Positions 45,020 through 53,670 of a DNA stretch of 64,000 bases are shown one piece after another. A program made the position numbers and the translations under genes. Origin of the DNA: Marinobacter iranensis (lineage in GTDB: Bacteria > Pseudomonadota > Gammaproteobacteria > Pseudomonadales > Oleiphilaceae); assembly GCF_029207565.1 (NCBI RefSeq), contig NZ_JANCMW010000014.1:62001-126000 (forward strand), given 5' to 3'. The notes under the pieces were generated by a model. That model did no database searches and was not told where the DNA came from. It saw only the letters and a program-made list of their open reading frames with translations. Numbering within the stretch: the stretch's first letter is position 1; each line of letters starts with the position of its first letter.

Positions 45020-45667
45020 ATGACAGCAGCACCAGACAACCGGCGTGTGATCAATCTGGCCTTTACCGGCGCTTCCGGCGCCCAGTACGGCCTTCGCCTG
45101 CTGCAGTGCCTGGTGGCAGCCGATTGCCGGGTGCATGTGATGGTCAGCAAGGCCGCCCAGGTGGTGATTGCCACGGAAACCGATCTCAAGCTGCCGGGCA
45201 ATACTGGGGCCATGCAGGACGCGCTTGCCAGCTATGCGGGCGCCAGGGCAGGGCAGGTACTGGTGTTCGGGCGGGAGGACTGGTTCTCACCGCCGGCCTC
45301 GGGCTCTGGTGAGAAAGCCCCGTTGGTGATTTGCCCATGCAGCACCGGTACTCTTTCCGCCCTTGCGACGGGAGCGAGCAATAACCTGATCGAGCGTGCC
45401 GGCGATGTGGCCCTGAAAGAGCGGCGACAATTGATACTGGTGCCGCGGGAAGCGCCATACTCGGAAGTGCACCTGGAAAACATGTTGCGCCTGACCCGTA
45501 TGGGAGCCGTCATCATGCCGGCCAGCCCCGGCTTCTATCACCAGCCGAAATCCGTCAATGACCTGGTGGATTTCATCGTTGCACGCTTGCTGGATCACCT
45601 GGGCCTGCCCCAGGACCTGATGCCGCGCTGGGGCGAGGAGCGCCTCCGGGCAAAGCAGCCGGACTGA
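45020..45667 (+). CDS. ubiX: Flavin prenyltransferase UbiX
   Basis: Makes prenylated FMN, the cofactor for UbiD-type decarboxylases in ubiquinone synthesis. The 215-residue protein has LAFTGASGAQYGLRLLQ, CPCSTGTLSALATGASNNLIERAGDVALKERR and LVPREAPYSEVHLENMLRLTRMGAVIMPASPGFY, all UbiX signatures. The ATG at 45020 has GCAGGAAA upstream and is preferred to one at 44990. It follows mpl, a common pairing. ubiD is not in the window. Confidence 0.96.
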   Translation: MTAAPDNRRVINLAFTGASGAQYGLRLLQCLVAADCRVHVMVSKAAQVVIATETDLKLPGNTGAMQDALASYAGARAGQVLVFGREDWFSPPASGSGEKAPLVICPCSTGTLSALATGASNNLIERAGDVALKERRQLILVPREAPYSEVHLENMLRLTRMGAVIMPASPGFYHQPKSVNDLVDFIVARLLDHLGLPQDLMPRWGEERLRAKQPD

Positions 45668-45783
45668 TTCCCGGCGATGGTTTTGGCCAGCCCGATTGAT
45701 GCTTTTCATCATTGAGCGAAATCGCCGCTCCCCCGAGACTTGGTGAACGACAACCACAAGACAGTCATTCACCGAGGTTTACC

Positions 45784-46929
45784 ATGATTCCACGCACACT
45801 CTTCGATGCCGACCTTGACGGTTTCCGGGATTCCGTCCGCAAGTTTCTTCAGCAGGAAGCGGCGCCCTACCACGAACAATGGGAAAAGGATGGCCAGGTC
45901 AGCCGGGAACTCTGGCTGAAGGCCGGCGAGCTCGGGTTCCTGTGCCCGACCATGCCGGAAGAATACGGTGGGGTGGGGGCGGATTTTCGCTACAGTGCCG
46001 TGATAATGGAAGAGGTCTCCCGGGCCGGCCTGTCCGGTATCGGCTGGACCCTGCATTCCGATATCGTCGCTCCCTACATCCTCAATTACGGCTCCGAAAC
46101 GCAGAAGCAGTATTACCTGCCGAAACTGGCGACCGGCGAGATGATCGGTGCCATCGCCATGACCGAGCCGGGCGCCGGCTCCGATCTCCAGGGTGTTAAA
46201 ACCACCGCCGTGAAAAACGAGGCGGGCGATCATTATGTGCTTAATGGCTCCAAGACGTTCATTACCAACGGCCAGTTGGCGGACCTGGTGATTGTGGTGG
46301 CGAAGACCGACCCGAAAGAGGGCGCCAAGGGCACCAGCCTGTTGTTGGTGGAAAGCGCCTGGGAAGGCTTCGAGAAAGGACAGAACCTGAACAAGGTGGG
46401 CATGAAGGCCCAGGATACCTCCGAGCTATTCTTCCAGGACGTCAAGGTGCCGGCCGACAAGCTGTTGGGCTCAATGGAAGGCCAGGGCTTTTTCCAGCTC
46501 ATGGCGGAACTGCCGGCCGAGCGGCTGCAGGTGGGCCTGACTGCTGTCGCTGCAGCGGAAGCCGCCTGGCAGTGGACACTGGATTACGTGAAGGAGCGCA
46601 AGGCGTTCGGTAAACCGGTGATCGCGTTCCAGAACACCCGCTTCAAGATGGCGGAGATGAAAGCAGAGATCACCGCTGCCCGGGTTTTCTGTGACCGCTG
46701 CCTGGAACTCCACCTGGAGAAGAAACTGGATATCCCGACCGCGGCGATGCTGAAGCAGCACACCACCGACCTGCAGTGCAAAGTCATGGATGAGTGCGTC
46801 CAGCTCCATGGTGGTTACGGCTACATGTGGGAATACCCCATTGCCCGTGCCTGGGCGGATTCCAGGGTTCAGCGCATCTACGCCGGCACCAACGAGATCA
46901 TGAAAGAGATCGTGGCACGCTCGTTCTAG
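45784..46929 (+). CDS. Acyl-CoA dehydrogenase
   Basis: A 381-residue flavoprotein catalysing the first beta-oxidation step. It shows the three-domain ACAD layout: an N-terminal helical domain (ESEYGGVGAD-like EEYGGVGADFRYS), the FAD-binding AIAMTEPGAGSDLQGVKTTA and GSKTFITNG, and the C-terminal ECVQLHGGYGYMWEYPIARAWADSRVQRIYAGTNEIMKEI. The sequence style is nearest long-chain-type bacterial enzymes; the chain length preference cannot be read. Start MIPRTLFDADL at 45784 follows GAGGTTT. Confidence 0.93.
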   Translation: MIPRTLFDADLDGFRDSVRKFLQQEAAPYHEQWEKDGQVSRELWLKAGELGFLCPTMPEEYGGVGADFRYSAVIMEEVSRAGLSGIGWTLHSDIVAPYILNYGSETQKQYYLPKLATGEMIGAIAMTEPGAGSDLQGVKTTAVKNEAGDHYVLNGSKTFITNGQLADLVIVVAKTDPKEGAKGTSLLLVESAWEGFEKGQNLNKVGMKAQDTSELFFQDVKVPADKLLGSMEGQGFFQLMAELPAERLQVGLTAVAAAEAAWQWTLDYVKERKAFGKPVIAFQNTRFKMAEMKAEITAARVFCDRCLELHLEKKLDIPTAAMLKQHTTDLQCKVMDECVQLHGGYGYMWEYPIARAWADSRVQRIYAGTNEIMKEIVARSF

Positions 46930-46949
46930 AGCCTGATGTAACGTATCGG

Positions 46950-46982
46950 CGCGCCGCCGGAACGTCTCCGCCGGCGCGTTTT
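46950..46982 (+). terminator. Rho-independent terminator after acyl-CoA dehydrogenase gene
   Basis: CGCGCCGCCGGA (46950-46961) pairs with TCCGCCGGCGCG (46967-46978) with one mismatch, followed by TTTTG. Confidence 0.85.
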
Positions 46983-47081
46983 GTTACCTAAGTTTACAAA
47001 TTGCCAAACCTATCAAGGTTCCCCCCGGCGACATCCCCTAAAGTAGCGGCACAACCTCTAACAAGGATAATGGTTGCCGCA

Positions 47082-48935
47082 ATGAAACGCCTGCTCCCCA
47101 TTTCAGTTGCCCTGTTCACCCTCGCCCTGGCCGGATGCGGCGAGGAGTCTGACGAGTCACCGATTGATGGCCGGGATTTCGACGCCGGAGACTACGGTGA
47201 GCCCAGGCCCTATACCGGTCGGGTGATCGACGGCTATTTGCGCAACGCCCGTGTTTGGCTGGATATGGACGGCGACAGCCAGTACACGCCGGGGCCCATG
47301 ACTTTCGAGAACAGCGCTGGCACCGAGGTTACCCTTCAGGGAGGGGAGCCCACCGCCATGACCGGAGAGGACGGCGTCTTCTCGCTGGACATCACTGAAC
47401 TGGTACAGGACCCTTCCATCTCCCCGGACATCGACCCCAGGGATTTTCCCCTGTTTGCCGTTGTGCTTCCGGGCCAGACAATGGAGCAGACCCGCATGGG
47501 TGACGTGGTGCTGGAAGAAGCCTACATGCTCAGTGCGCTACCGGGCGTGCGCAATGTGACGCCGCTGAGTCATCTGGTCCGCCAGCGCCGACTGATCGGT
47601 TTGCAGGATTTGCTGGTGGCCAGTAATGAGTTGGCGGAAGCGCTGGGCAACGTGAATATGGTCAGTGACTACGTTCGGTCAGGTGATCATCGTGCCCACG
47701 CCTATGCCCGCGCCTTTGCGCGCTTCATGGCCAGCCAGTTTCCCGAACAGTACAGCGACATGCTTCGCAACGGGGATGGCCGCGAACGCTACCTGAGCGA
47801 GGAGGCGGTGTACCTGCTGGGTGTTTCCTTCGCCCGCAATGCCCTGGCCGTGGTTCGGGTTGTCGATGAGGCCGCGTCCCAGGGGAACTACGAGAACATC
47901 AATATCGATGAGCTGCCGTTGCCGGAAGTGCCGGTTGAACTGGACGACCCGGTTATCCTGGAGCGCCAGACGGTTCTGGCGCGGGGCGAGGGAAGCCAGT
48001 TGCCGGCGACCATGTCCAACCTCAGCGTATCTGCGGAACTGATGTTCGACTACTCGGAAGACGGCCGGCTAACGTCTGTTACGGCGAATGGCTGCATGAC
48101 GCCTTCAATGAGGGAAATGGCCCGGCTGATCAATGTCCGTGGCAAGATTGCTGGCACCAACATTCAGTGGATGCCGTCGATCTCGCTCTCACAGCAGAGC
48201 GCCAACTACTACGAGGCTGAAGGGCCTGATGAGAGACTGGTGTTCGACTGGCAGAGCCGCACGGCGACATTTGAAACCACCACCACCTGTCATCCGGGCC
48301 TGGCTTCATCATCGGCATTGGGGGCCCCTGCGGCTATCAGTTACGAGTGGACCATGGCGGACGCACAGGTCCAGTCCCTGACCGCGACATCAGGGGACAA
48401 AACCGAAGTGCTGGAACCCGACGATCAGTTCGGGAATGACGCCTTTTTCGGCTACACCCGCTCCGTTGATGGGGTTGAACAGGAAACCATGGCGCTCACC
48501 GACAGCATTCAGTCCTGTGAGGGAGACATTGATCCGGACGATGCCGATGCAGCGCTGGTCGTCTCTGCTCAGCAGTCCTACACGGTATCCGGCAGTATCG
48601 TGCCGGCAGACGGTTTCAATTCGCTGGCGTTGGAGTTCGACAATCGCAATGACCGGTTCCGGCCGCTTCGGTTTGGCTTCGTGGATGAGGCGATGGCATC
48701 CACTCCGGGTGTCAGCAACACTGAGGGATTTGACTGGGCATTTTACTATCCGTTCGAAAATTCCAGTGAATTCGTAGAGGATCAGCCCAACCTCATCAGC
48801 GTTGCCTACCTGAATCGTCATGGCGGCGGCAGAGCCTGTGGCCGGGAATTCGAAAGAACGCCCTCGGCGGCGTACGCCCGCGTGAACTACAGCTACCAGC
48901 GGCTTTCAGAGTATTTGTCGGGGTTGGTGGAGTAA
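47082..48935 (+). CDS. Large putative lipoprotein of unknown function
   Basis: A 617-residue protein with a signal peptide and lipobox LALAGC (Cys19), so probably membrane-anchored in the periplasm or at the surface. After it comes VIDGYLRNARVWLDMDGDSQYTPG, a calcium-loop-like DMDGDSQYTPG inside a beta-sandwich region of the carboxypeptidase-regulatory type. The remainder is soluble, acidic and not recognised; several spaced cysteines may form disulfides. The ATG at 47082 fits the signal peptide, but ATG 47070 is possible, since AAGGA lies close to both. It is a single gene with a terminator upstream. Confidence 0.85.
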   Translation: MKRLLPISVALFTLALAGCGEESDESPIDGRDFDAGDYGEPRPYTGRVIDGYLRNARVWLDMDGDSQYTPGPMTFENSAGTEVTLQGGEPTAMTGEDGVFSLDITELVQDPSISPDIDPRDFPLFAVVLPGQTMEQTRMGDVVLEEAYMLSALPGVRNVTPLSHLVRQRRLIGLQDLLVASNELAEALGNVNMVSDYVRSGDHRAHAYARAFARFMASQFPEQYSDMLRNGDGRERYLSEEAVYLLGVSFARNALAVVRVVDEAASQGNYENINIDELPLPEVPVELDDPVILERQTVLARGEGSQLPATMSNLSVSAELMFDYSEDGRLTSVTANGCMTPSMREMARLINVRGKIAGTNIQWMPSISLSQQSANYYEAEGPDERLVFDWQSRTATFETTTTCHPGLASSSALGAPAAISYEWTMADAQVQSLTATSGDKTEVLEPDDQFGNDAFFGYTRSVDGVEQETMALTDSIQSCEGDIDPDDADAALVVSAQQSYTVSGSIVPADGFNSLALEFDNRNDRFRPLRFGFVDEAMASTPGVSNTEGFDWAFYYPFENSSEFVEDQPNLISVAYLNRHGGGRACGREFERTPSAAYARVNYSYQRLSEYLSGLVE

Positions 48936-49036
48936 TGGCGCAGGGTGACTGGTTCCTCGGGTAAAACCGGGGGATCAGCAGGCTGCAGTCACAGAATTAT
49001 TGCGACTTGTGCGTATAAAAGGTTTCGGATTCGTAA

Positions 49037-49057
49037 CACTTCCTGGGGGAGGAAGTG
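49037..49057. other. Hairpin abutting the tRNA-Leu 3' end
   Basis: CACTTCC (49037-49043) and GGAAGTG (49051-49057) are exact inverted arms around a 7-base loop. On the tRNA strand the hairpin overlaps the encoded CCA by two bases. No T run follows, so it may aid 3' processing or slow the polymerase rather than act as a classic terminator. Confidence 0.5.
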
Positions 49058-49142
49058 GTGCCGAGGAGAGGACTTGAACCTCCACGGGGTTGCCCCCACT
49101 AGCACCTGAAGCTAGCGTGTCTACCAATTTCACCACCTCGGC
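49056..49142 (-). tRNA. tRNA-Leu (anticodon CAG)
   Basis: An 87-nt class II tRNA with encoded CCA. The acceptor stem GCCGAGG pairs with CCTCGGC. The D arm contains AAATTGGTAGACACG. The anticodon stem GCTAG/CTAG holds the loop TTCAGGT, giving anticodon CAG. A long variable arm follows, then the T arm with GGTTCAAGTCC. It closely resembles the E. coli leucine tRNA with the same anticodon. Confidence 0.96.
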
Positions 49143-49245
49143 AGGTGATTTGCAGTCTTCCCGGTGGGGACTCAACAGCTTTACTTCGTTGAATTTCCGG
49201 ACTTTCTGCTGCGGCCGCGGGCAATGCCGTCAACCGATGGCGCGT

Positions 49246-49274
49246 ACTTTAATCATTCGGAAAAAGGCTGTCAA
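49246..49274 (-). promoter_or_regulatory. Promoter of tRNA-Leu
   Basis: On the minus strand TTGACA (49274-49269), a 17-bp spacer and TAAAGT (49251-49246) form a near-consensus sigma-70 promoter about 100 bp before the tRNA. An A/T-rich stretch lies upstream of the -35, as for strong stable-RNA promoters. Confidence 0.85.
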
Positions 49275-49415
49275 ATATTTTTTTGCCCGTCACAGCCCGT
49301 TTTTGTATCTATTTTAGGCGGCCGGTTAGGCAGGCGGGGGCCGGCAGCGTTATACTCCTTGGCAAACGCAATATAACGATTGATTTCCATCAGGGAAATC
49401 AGAATAAGGATACGA

Positions 49416-52037
49416 ATGGTTTCCAGAAAAAAGACGGACAATGATCCCCACGCGCAGCGTGAGGCCAGCAAGTACGACAACCCGATTCAGAGCCGGGAGT
49501 TCATTCTCGAGCACCTGAAGGAAAGGGGCGCGCCGGCCACTCACGAAACCCTGTGCGAAGAGCTTGGGCAGCAGTCCGAAGAAGGCATTGAGGCCCTGCG
49601 CCGCCGGTTGATTGCCATGTGCCGCGACGGGCAGTTGATTTGCAACCGCCGTGGCGCCTACCTGCCCATTGAAGAGGCGGACCTGGTGACCGGTCGTGTA
49701 ACCGGGCACAAAGACGGTTTCGGCTTTCTGATCCCGGATGATGGCGGCTCTGACCTGTTCCTGACGGCTCGCCAGATGCGGCAGGTCTTCCACGGTGACC
49801 GGGTGGCCGCCCGGGTTGACCGGGTGGATGACCGGGGGCGTCGCGAAGGGGTGATTGTCGAGGTTCTTGAATACCGCACCCATCAAACGGTTGGCCGGCT
49901 GTTCCAGGAGAGCGGCATTTCCTTCGTGGTCCCGGAGAACGCCCGCATTAATCACGAAGTGCTGATTCCCGCCGAGCACATTAACGAAGCGCGGCATGGC
50001 CAGTACGTGGTGGTGGATATCCTGCGTCAGCCCACGGTACGCACCCAGCCGACAGGCAAGGTGGTTGAAGTACTAGGCGAGCACATGGCGCCGGGTATGG
50101 AAATCGATGTTGCCATCCGTTCCTACGACATTCCCCACAGCTGGCCGCCAGCGGTGGGTGAACAGGCAGCCGGTATTCCCGAGGAAGTCACGGAAAAGGA
50201 CAAGCAGAACCGGGTGGATATCCGCAACCTGCGCCTGGTGACCATCGACGATGAAACCGCGCGGGATTTCGACGATGCTATCTACTGTGAGCCCCGCCCT
50301 CGCGGAGGCTACCGGTTGCTGGTGGCAATTGCGGATGTGTCCCACTACGTGCGCCCTGGTACTCCCCTGGATGAAGAGGCCATAAATCGCGGCAACTCGG
50401 TGTATTTTCCCGATCACGTAGTGCCCATGCTCCCGGAAAAGCTGTCCAACGGGTTGTGTTCTCTGAATCCGGGTGTAGACAGGCTATGTATGGTCGCGGA
50501 CATGACCATCAGCGCTGCGGGTGCGGTCAGTGGCTATACCTTCTACCAGGCGGTAATGCACAGCCACGCACGGCTGACGTATAACAAAGTCAGCGACATG
50601 CTGGAACGGCCGGATTCGGAGCCGGGCTACAGGCTGTCGGAGCAGTATGCTCATGTGTTGCCGCACCTGCATAACCTTTACAACCTCTACAAGTTGCTGC
50701 GCAAGGCCAGAACCGAGCGGGGCGCCATCGATTTCGAAACCACGGAAACCAAGGTGGTGTTCGATGCCAACCGCAAGATTGAGGAAATCGTTCCGGTCCA
50801 GCGCAACGACGCCCACAAGATTGTCGAGGAATGCATGCTGGCTGCCAACGTGGCAACCGCGCGATTCCTGAAGAAGCACAAAGTGCCGTCTCTGTACCGT
50901 GTGCACGATGGTCCCTCGGAAGAACGGCTTAACGCAGTGCGGCTGTTCCTGAGCGAGCTGGGTCTGCAGTTGGGAGGCGGTGACAAACCAACCTCGGCGG
51001 ATTACCAGGAGCTGTTGTCCAGTATTTCAGATCGTTCGGATGCCAACGTAATCCAGACCGTGATGCTGCGTTCTCTCAGCCAGGCGGTGTACAGCCCGGA
51101 TGAAGGTGGTCACTTTGGCCTCGGCTTTGCCAGCTATGCCCACTTCACCTCGCCGATTCGCCGTTATCCGGATCTGATCGTGCATCGCGGTATCAAATCC
51201 GTGGTTCACGGTGAAGAGGGCAGCAAGGACGTAGTGGCTCCGCCGAAGCGGGACTCGGACCTTGCGGATTACCCTTACGACACGCCCCGCATGCATCAGT
51301 TGGGTGAGCACTGCTCAATGACCGAACGGCGTGCAGACGATGCCACCCGCGATGTCATGGCCTGGCTCAAGTGTGAGTACCTGAAGGATCACGTCGGCGA
51401 GGAGTACGACGGTGTGATTGCCGCGGTCGTACCTTTTGGCTTCTTCGTGGAACTGTCCGGGGTTTATATAGAAGGCCTTGTGCATGTGTCCACGCTGAGC
51501 GGCGACTACTTCCACCATGACGCTGCCAAGCATCGCCTTATCGGTGAACGTACCGCAATGAGTTTCCGCCTGGGTGACGATGTGCGCGTGAAGGTGGTGC
51601 GTGTGGGTATGGAAGACCGCAAGATTGATCTTGAGCTGGTGAGTGACCCCCAGCACCGCCAGGCCGACCGGGACGCGCTGGAAATCACCAAGCGGGAGCC
51701 CAGGGATAAAGGCAAGGGCAGGGGTAAAGGCGGAAAGTCCGCTCCTGGCCGTTCCTCCAAAGGCGGTGGCCGGGAAAAGGGCGGTCGCGAAAAAGCAGGC
51801 GATACCCCTGCGAAACCGCGTCGAAGGAAAGGCTCTTCGGCGCCAAAGTCCGAGGGTAAATCAGACAAGCCAGAAAATGCGGCGCCAACGTTCGAGGACG
51901 ATGGCGAAATGTCGGCCCGGGACAAACTGGTGGCGGAGGCCGCCAAGCTGGCCCTGGGTAAAGGCAAGAGCAAGAAGGCGCCTGGTAAGACATCCGGTGG
52001 TGACAAAAAACGAAAGCCCCGCAAGTCAGGAAAATAG
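49416..52037 (+). CDS. rnr: Ribonuclease R
   Basis: Processive 3'-5' exoribonuclease that degrades structured RNA. The 873-residue protein has an N-terminal winged-helix region, two cold-shock domains (HKDGFGFLIPDDGGSDLFL), the RNB catalytic domain with DDETARDFDDAIYCE and SYAHFTSPIRRYPDLIVHR, an S1 domain near 640-735 (YDGVIAAVVPFGFFVELSGVYIEGLVHVS), and a long Lys/Gly/Arg-rich tail of about 130 residues. The tail is longer than in many relatives and probably binds RNA or ribosomes. rlmB follows 3 bp later, the usual pair. Confidence 0.97.
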   Translation: MVSRKKTDNDPHAQREASKYDNPIQSREFILEHLKERGAPATHETLCEELGQQSEEGIEALRRRLIAMCRDGQLICNRRGAYLPIEEADLVTGRVTGHKDGFGFLIPDDGGSDLFLTARQMRQVFHGDRVAARVDRVDDRGRREGVIVEVLEYRTHQTVGRLFQESGISFVVPENARINHEVLIPAEHINEARHGQYVVVDILRQPTVRTQPTGKVVEVLGEHMAPGMEIDVAIRSYDIPHSWPPAVGEQAAGIPEEVTEKDKQNRVDIRNLRLVTIDDETARDFDDAIYCEPRPRGGYRLLVAIADVSHYVRPGTPLDEEAINRGNSVYFPDHVVPMLPEKLSNGLCSLNPGVDRLCMVADMTISAAGAVSGYTFYQAVMHSHARLTYNKVSDMLERPDSEPGYRLSEQYAHVLPHLHNLYNLYKLLRKARTERGAIDFETTETKVVFDANRKIEEIVPVQRNDAHKIVEECMLAANVATARFLKKHKVPSLYRVHDGPSEERLNAVRLFLSELGLQLGGGDKPTSADYQELLSSISDRSDANVIQTVMLRSLSQAVYSPDEGGHFGLGFASYAHFTSPIRRYPDLIVHRGIKSVVHGEEGSKDVVAPPKRDSDLADYPYDTPRMHQLGEHCSMTERRADDATRDVMAWLKCEYLKDHVGEEYDGVIAAVVPFGFFVELSGVYIEGLVHVSTLSGDYFHHDAAKHRLIGERTAMSFRLGDDVRVKVVRVGMEDRKIDLELVSDPQHRQADRDALEITKREPRDKGKGRGKGGKSAPGRSSKGGGREKGGREKAGDTPAKPRRRKGSSAPKSEGKSDKPENAAPTFEDDGEMSARDKLVAEAAKLALGKGKSKKAPGKTSGGDKKRKPRKSGK

Positions 52038-52040
52038 GCC

Positions 52041-52778
52041 GTGTCTGAAGAGTTTATTTTTGGCTGGCATGCGGTTGAAGCGGTTCTCAAGCGTGAGCCG
52101 GAGCGTTTGCAGCAGGTATGGATCCAGACCGGCCGGGAAGATCGCCGCGTCAAAACCGTCACCGATGCACTGAATGATCTCGGGGTGCCCTGGAAAGTGG
52201 TGCACCGAAAAGAGCTGGATCAGCGGGTTTCCGGGGTTCACCAGGGCGTTGTGGCGGCGGTGTCTGAAAGCCGCGAGTGGAGCGAGGATGATCTCCTGGC
52301 GATGCTTGCCGGCTCCGGAAAACCGCCGTTCCTGCTGATTCTGGACGGTGTCACTGACCCCCATAATCTGGGGGCCTGCCTGCGGACCGCCGATGCAGTC
52401 GGTGTTCAGGCGGTGGTGGTGCCGAAGGACAAATCCGCTTCGTTGTCACCTACGGTGCGCAAGGTCGCCTGCGGGGCTGCGGAAACCGTACCACTGGTGC
52501 GGGTGACCAATCTTGCCCGGTTCATGCGGACCATACAGAACGATGGCGTCTGGCTTATCGGTACTGCTGGTGAGGCAGAAAGCACCGTTTATCAGGCTGA
52601 TTTTACTGGCCCCGTAGCGCTGGTAATGGGGGCTGAAGGCAAGGGCATGCGGCGGCTGACCCGCGAACATTGCGACCTACTGATCAATATACCCATGCTC
52701 GGCCACGTGGACAGCCTCAACGTTTCGGTGGCCACCGGCGTCTGCCTTTACGAAGCCTTGCGTCAGCGGCTTGCATAG
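52041..52778 (+). CDS. rlmB: 23S rRNA (guanosine2251-2'-O)-methyltransferase
   Basis: SPOUT methyltransferase of the SpoU/TrmH class. The 245-residue protein begins with an L30e-like substrate domain (EEFIFGWHAVEAVLKREPERLQQVWI) and ends with the knotted domain motifs LDGVTDPHNLGACLRTADAVGVQAV, ALVMGAEGKGMRRLTREHCD and IPMLGHVDSLNVSVATGVCLYEALRQR. GTG start, placed 3 bp after rnr. The order rnr-rlmB-rpsF is typical for gammaproteobacteria. Confidence 0.96.
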   Translation: MSEEFIFGWHAVEAVLKREPERLQQVWIQTGREDRRVKTVTDALNDLGVPWKVVHRKELDQRVSGVHQGVVAAVSESREWSEDDLLAMLAGSGKPPFLLILDGVTDPHNLGACLRTADAVGVQAVVVPKDKSASLSPTVRKVACGAAETVPLVRVTNLARFMRTIQNDGVWLIGTAGEAESTVYQADFTGPVALVMGAEGKGMRRLTREHCDLLINIPMLGHVDSLNVSVATGVCLYEALRQRLA

Positions 52779-52799
52779 TACCCTCCACACGCCTAGAAT
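52771..52799 (+). promoter_or_regulatory. Promoter of the rpsF operon
   Basis: TTGCAT (52771-52776), a 17-bp spacer and TAGAAT (52794-52799) form a good sigma-70 promoter overlapping the end of rlmB. A CCCCC/GGGGG hairpin (52806-52822) lies just downstream, near the expected transcript start. Confidence 0.75.
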
Positions 52800-52858
52800 A
52801 CGTGACCCCCTTTCTCAGGGGGCGGTGCTGTATTGCCTGAAATCGGGGCAGTTCGCAT

Positions 52859-52892
52859 CAAGAAGCCGGCAGCTTTGTCTGCCACCTCCTTG
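52859..52892 (+). ncRNA. Candidate S6:S18 ribosomal-protein leader motif
   Basis: In the 5' leader of rpsF, CAAGAAG (52859-52865) pairs with CTCCTTG (52886-52892) apart from one A-C. An internal loop of CCG opposite CAC follows, then GCAG/CTGC closes a CTTTGT loop. A helix, a CCG-containing internal loop and a hairpin are the features described for the RNA that the S6:S18 complex binds to repress its own operon. The match was made by eye; the element is about 70 nt before the rpsF start. Confidence 0.6.
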
Positions 52893-52960
52893 CTTCCTGC
52901 ATTGGCCCAGTCTTTTATCTGTGCGTTTGCTGGGGGCTGTTTAAACCGTAGGGAGAACTC

Positions 52961-53383
52961 ATGCGTCACTACGAAATCGTATTTATGGTACACCCGGATC
53001 AGAGCGAGCAGGTGCCCGCGATGATCGAGCGTTATACCGGTGTCATCAATGAAGATGGCGGCAAGGTACATCGCCTGGAAGATTGGGGCCGTCGTCACCT
53101 GGCTTACCCGATCAACAAGATTCACAAGGCTCACTACGTACTGATGAACGTTGAATGTTCACAGACCGCGATGGACGAGCTGACTCACAACTTCCGTTTC
53201 AACGATGCCATCATCCGCGACATGATCCTGCGCCGCGATGGTGCTGATACGGACCTGTCCCCGATGAAAGCTTCCGAGTCCCGTGAAGACCGTCGTGGCG
53301 GTGATGATCGCCCGCGTCGTTCAGCCGAATCTGACGAGCCACGTCAGCAGGCTGAAACCGAAACCCAGGACGAAGAAGAGTAA
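52961..53383 (+). CDS. rpsF: 30S ribosomal protein S6
   Basis: A 140-residue S6: MRHYEIVFMVHPDQSEQVPAMIERY, EDWGRRHLAYPINKIHKAHYVLMNVE and FRFNDAIIRDMILRR. The last 40 residues are a charged, probably disordered tail ending in acidic residues, as in many gammaproteobacteria where RimK may add glutamates. It is the first gene of rpsF-rpsR-(DUF2232)-rplI, with a likely autoregulatory leader. Confidence 0.98.
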   Translation: MRHYEIVFMVHPDQSEQVPAMIERYTGVINEDGGKVHRLEDWGRRHLAYPINKIHKAHYVLMNVECSQTAMDELTHNFRFNDAIIRDMILRRDGADTDLSPMKASESREDRRGGDDRPRRSAESDEPRQQAETETQDEEE

Positions 53384-53412
53384 AACCATCACCGGAGTTG
53401 AGGAGTTAAGTT

Positions 53413-53643
53413 ATGGCTCGTTTTTTCAGACGTCGTAAGTTCTGCCGCTTCACGGCAGAAGGTGTTAAAGAGATCGATTACAAGGATCTGGACACCCTGA
53501 AAGGTTATGTCACTGAGACCGGCAAAATCGTGCCCAGCCGTATCACCGGCACCAAGGCACGCTATCAGCGTCAGCTGGCTACCGCTATCAAGCGTGCCCG
53601 CTACCTGGCACTGCTGCCGTATTCGGACAGCCACGATAACTAA
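53413..53643 (+). CDS. rpsR: 30S ribosomal protein S18
   Basis: A 76-residue S18 of standard length: MARFFRRRKFCRFTAEGV, DYKDLDTLKGYVTETGKIVPSRITGTKARYQRQLATAIKRARYLALLPY. S18 pairs with S6 on the 30S platform. It is 29 bp after rpsF and followed 27 bp later by the DUF2232 gene. Confidence 0.98.
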   Translation: MARFFRRRKFCRFTAEGVKEIDYKDLDTLKGYVTETGKIVPSRITGTKARYQRQLATAIKRARYLALLPYSDSHDN

Positions 53644-53670
53644 GTAACAGAATAGACAGGACCCGGGACC

